A stretch of 64,000 bases of DNA from Rhizobium grahamii CCGE 502 (lineage in GTDB: Bacteria; Pseudomonadota; Alphaproteobacteria; Rhizobiales; Rhizobiaceae): assembly GCF_000298315.2 (NCBI RefSeq), contig NZ_AEYE02000015.1:124001-188000 (forward strand). The letters are read 5' to 3'. The notes under the pieces are model-generated. The model worked only from the letters and a program-made list of their open reading frames with translations, was not told the origin of the DNA and did no database searches. The position numbers and the translations under genes are program-made. Numbering within the stretch: position 1 is the first letter of the stretch; each line of letters starts with the position of its first letter. Below are positions 62,878-64,000 of the stretch, one piece after another.

Positions 62878-63749
62878 CGTGCTTTCTCCGGTCTTGCGCG
62901 CACCATCACGAAGGTGAAATCGACCTGCTTCATCTGCGACACATCTCCGTTGGCCGGGCGAAAGTCGCAGACGAGCTCAGGCTTGACGCCAAACAGCGCA
63001 TCCTCATGGAGATGCGGATCATTTCGATCGTAGACATGCGTGGTGATCGTCTCGAACCCTGCCGCACGCACGACAAAATGAAGGTGCGCTGGCCGATGCA
63101 GGGGATAGCCCGCCGCTGCCAGCAAATGCCCGACAGGGCCATCGTCCGGAACGCTGTACCCCTTAGGCATGATGGCACGATAGTTGACGCATCCATTGGC
63201 ATCGGAGCGGAAGAGGCCGCGCAGGTTATGCTCGGGCTGCAGGTCCGGCTGCTGGTTCTCGTAGAGACCCTGCGCATTGGCCTGCCAGGTGATGAGCTCG
63301 GCCACGGGGATGGGCTGGCCATCGAGATCAATGATCCGCGCCGAAACGCAAAGCGGCTCTCCCACCCCATCGAGCGAAATCGAGCTCCCCAGCGGGCGCT
63401 CCGGCACATCGCTGCGAAAGAACGGACCTCGGATGGTGTTGGGGGTAGCGCCCTTCGGCCGTTTCGAATTGATCTCTTCCACGAGGGCGGAGGCTCCGAT
63501 CAGATCGGCGAGCAGCACCCATTCCTGGCGACGCTCATCGGAGGCATGCCCGACTTCCGTCAGAAACGCGATGACGTTGCGCCACTCGTCCTGGGTGGGT
63601 CGGAATTCCTTGATCAGTTCATGCGTGTGCTTGACGATCGCAGCCATGAGACGTGGCAGCTGGCCACCTTTTCCCGAGGGCATGCGCTCGGCAAACACCT
63701 CCGAAGAGGTCGCCTCACTGAAAATACGCGGATCGACTGCCGGCGGCAT
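62874..63749 (-). CDS. hydroxyquinol 1,2-dioxygenase (copy 2)
   Basis: Intradiol dioxygenase of 291 aa, first gene of the operon. It shares with copy 1 the FRPTQDEWRNVIAFLTEVG dimerisation helix. Candidate iron ligands are the tyrosines in QGLYENQQ and MPKGYSVPDDGPVG and the histidines in HRPAHLHFVV. The adjacent maleylacetate reductase supports hydroxyquinol as substrate. It is divergent from a LysR gene with 95 bases between. Confidence 0.9.
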   Translation of the reverse strand: MPPAVDPRIFSEATSSEVFAERMPSGKGGQLPRLMAAIVKHTHELIKEFRPTQDEWRNVIAFLTEVGHASDERRQEWVLLADLIGASALVEEINSKRPKGATPNTIRGPFFRSDVPERPLGSSISLDGVGEPLCVSARIIDLDGQPIPVAELITWQANAQGLYENQQPDLQPEHNLRGLFRSDANGCVNYRAIMPKGYSVPDDGPVGHLLAAAGYPLHRPAHLHFVVRAAGFETITTHVYDRNDPHLHEDALFGVKPELVCDFRPANGDVSQMKQVDFTFVMVRARPEKAR

Positions 63750-63831
63750 GCGTCTCTCCCAAACCGCATCGTTGGTGAAGATAAGTTAGCAGGACTGCGG
63801 CAACCGATTGATGATTTGATTCAGCTTTAAT

Positions 63832-63846
63832 ATAACAGATCGTTAT
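63832..63846. promoter_or_regulatory. LysR-type inverted repeat at the divergent start
   Basis: ATAAC-N5-GTTAT is a perfect inverted repeat of T-N11-A type. It overlaps the first two bases of the LysR start codon and lies 83-97 bases before the dioxygenase start, fitting autorepression and activation of the operon. Confidence 0.55.
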
Positions 63847-64000
63847 GAAGATAGATGAACGGCACCTCATTCAACTCGCCGCCGTGGTCAAGACCGGAGG
63901 GGTGACCGAGGGGGCGGCCCTTCTCGGGCTCGCGCAACCGGCTGTCTCGCGCACGCTTTCGATGCTTGAAATGCGTCTCGGCGAACCATTGTTCATCAAA
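63845..64000 (+). CDS. LysR-family regulator, cut by window end
   Basis: The first 52 codons of a LysR-type regulator (MKIDERHLIQLAAVVKTGGV, LLGLAQPAVSRTLSMLEMRL), which cover the helix-turn-helix. There is no strong ribosome site before ATG 63845. It is divergent from the hydroxyquinol operon and is the probable activator of it. The effector domain is outside the window. Confidence 0.85.
   Translation, partial: MKIDERHLIQLAAVVKTGGVTEGAALLGLAQPAVSRTLSMLEMRLGEPLFIK

Noticed and set aside
1-64000. tRNA, rRNA, CRISPR, prophage or insertion sequences
   Set aside because: No cloverleaf, repeat-spacer array, transposase or integrase was recognised on either strand by reading; short or divergent RNAs could be missed.

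Overview
The window is high-GC, gene-dense DNA of a Rhizobiaceae bacterium, most like Sinorhizobium/Ensifer or Rhizobium. The main evidence is a succinoglycan-type exo cluster with recognisable ExoZ, Q, F, Y, X, U, W, H, K, L, A, M, O and P, plus a RopA-type porin, a class III cyclase and the many LysR and Rrf2 regulators usual in rhizobia. No rRNA, tRNA, phage, insertion sequence or CRISPR array was seen. The content (surface polysaccharide, efflux, aromatic catabolism) would suit a chromid or megaplasmid, but the sequence does not prove this.

Layout. 0.1-4.5 kb: an RND efflux pair. 4.5-21 kb: the exo cluster. exoY-F-Q-Z run leftward; exoX and exoU run rightward; exoW is inverted; exoH-K-L/A-M-O-P run rightward. 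exoT, exoV, exoI, exoN and exoB are not in the window. 21-24.9 kb: a phosphoesterase, an acyl-CoA dehydrogenase-like flavoprotein, an Rrf2 regulator and a class III cyclase. 24.9-28.9 kb: an EmrAB-type efflux operon with a divergent LysR gene. 28.9-40.7 kb: housekeeping and accessory genes (NAD synthetase, a PntA-like protein, RopA porin, Rrf2 and Lrp regulators, a tryptophan-dioxygenase-family enzyme, a lectin-like exported protein, CorA/ZntB, a stress protein, nitronate monooxygenase). 40.8-50.8 kb: a two-component system followed by oxidative-damage genes (ohr, an exported epoxide-hydrolase-like protein, a small exported protein, GST, acetamidase, dipZ-msrA, a PfpI-family protein). 51-54.3 kb: a LysR gene, an SDR, a DsbA-family protein and a tautomerase. 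54.4-64 kb: a nine-gene leftward operon for uptake and degradation of a resorcinol/hydroxyquinol-type aromatic, with a divergent LysR gene cut by the window end.

How the parts work together. The exo genes encode priming (ExoY), sugar addition (ExoA, L, M, O, U, W), decoration (ExoZ, ExoH), polymerisation and export (ExoQ, P, F), trimming (ExoK) and control (ExoX) of an acidic exopolysaccharide. The aromatic operon encodes an ABC importer, a flavin hydroxylase, two intradiol dioxygenases and maleylacetate reductase, which together lead to 3-oxoadipate.

Most notable. (1) A paired TGTATC element, spaced 10-11 bp, recurs in promoter regions from 40.7 to 50.1 kb: before the response-regulator gene, ohr, the hydrolase, the small-protein/GST operon and dipZ-msrA. 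This suggests an undescribed regulon for envelope oxidative damage. (2) exoY is frameshifted at an eight-base homopolymer. (3) exoL and exoA form one open frame. (4) An acetamidase gene and a PfpI gene each lack one base. The single-base lesions may be real or sequencing errors and should be checked before any biological reading.
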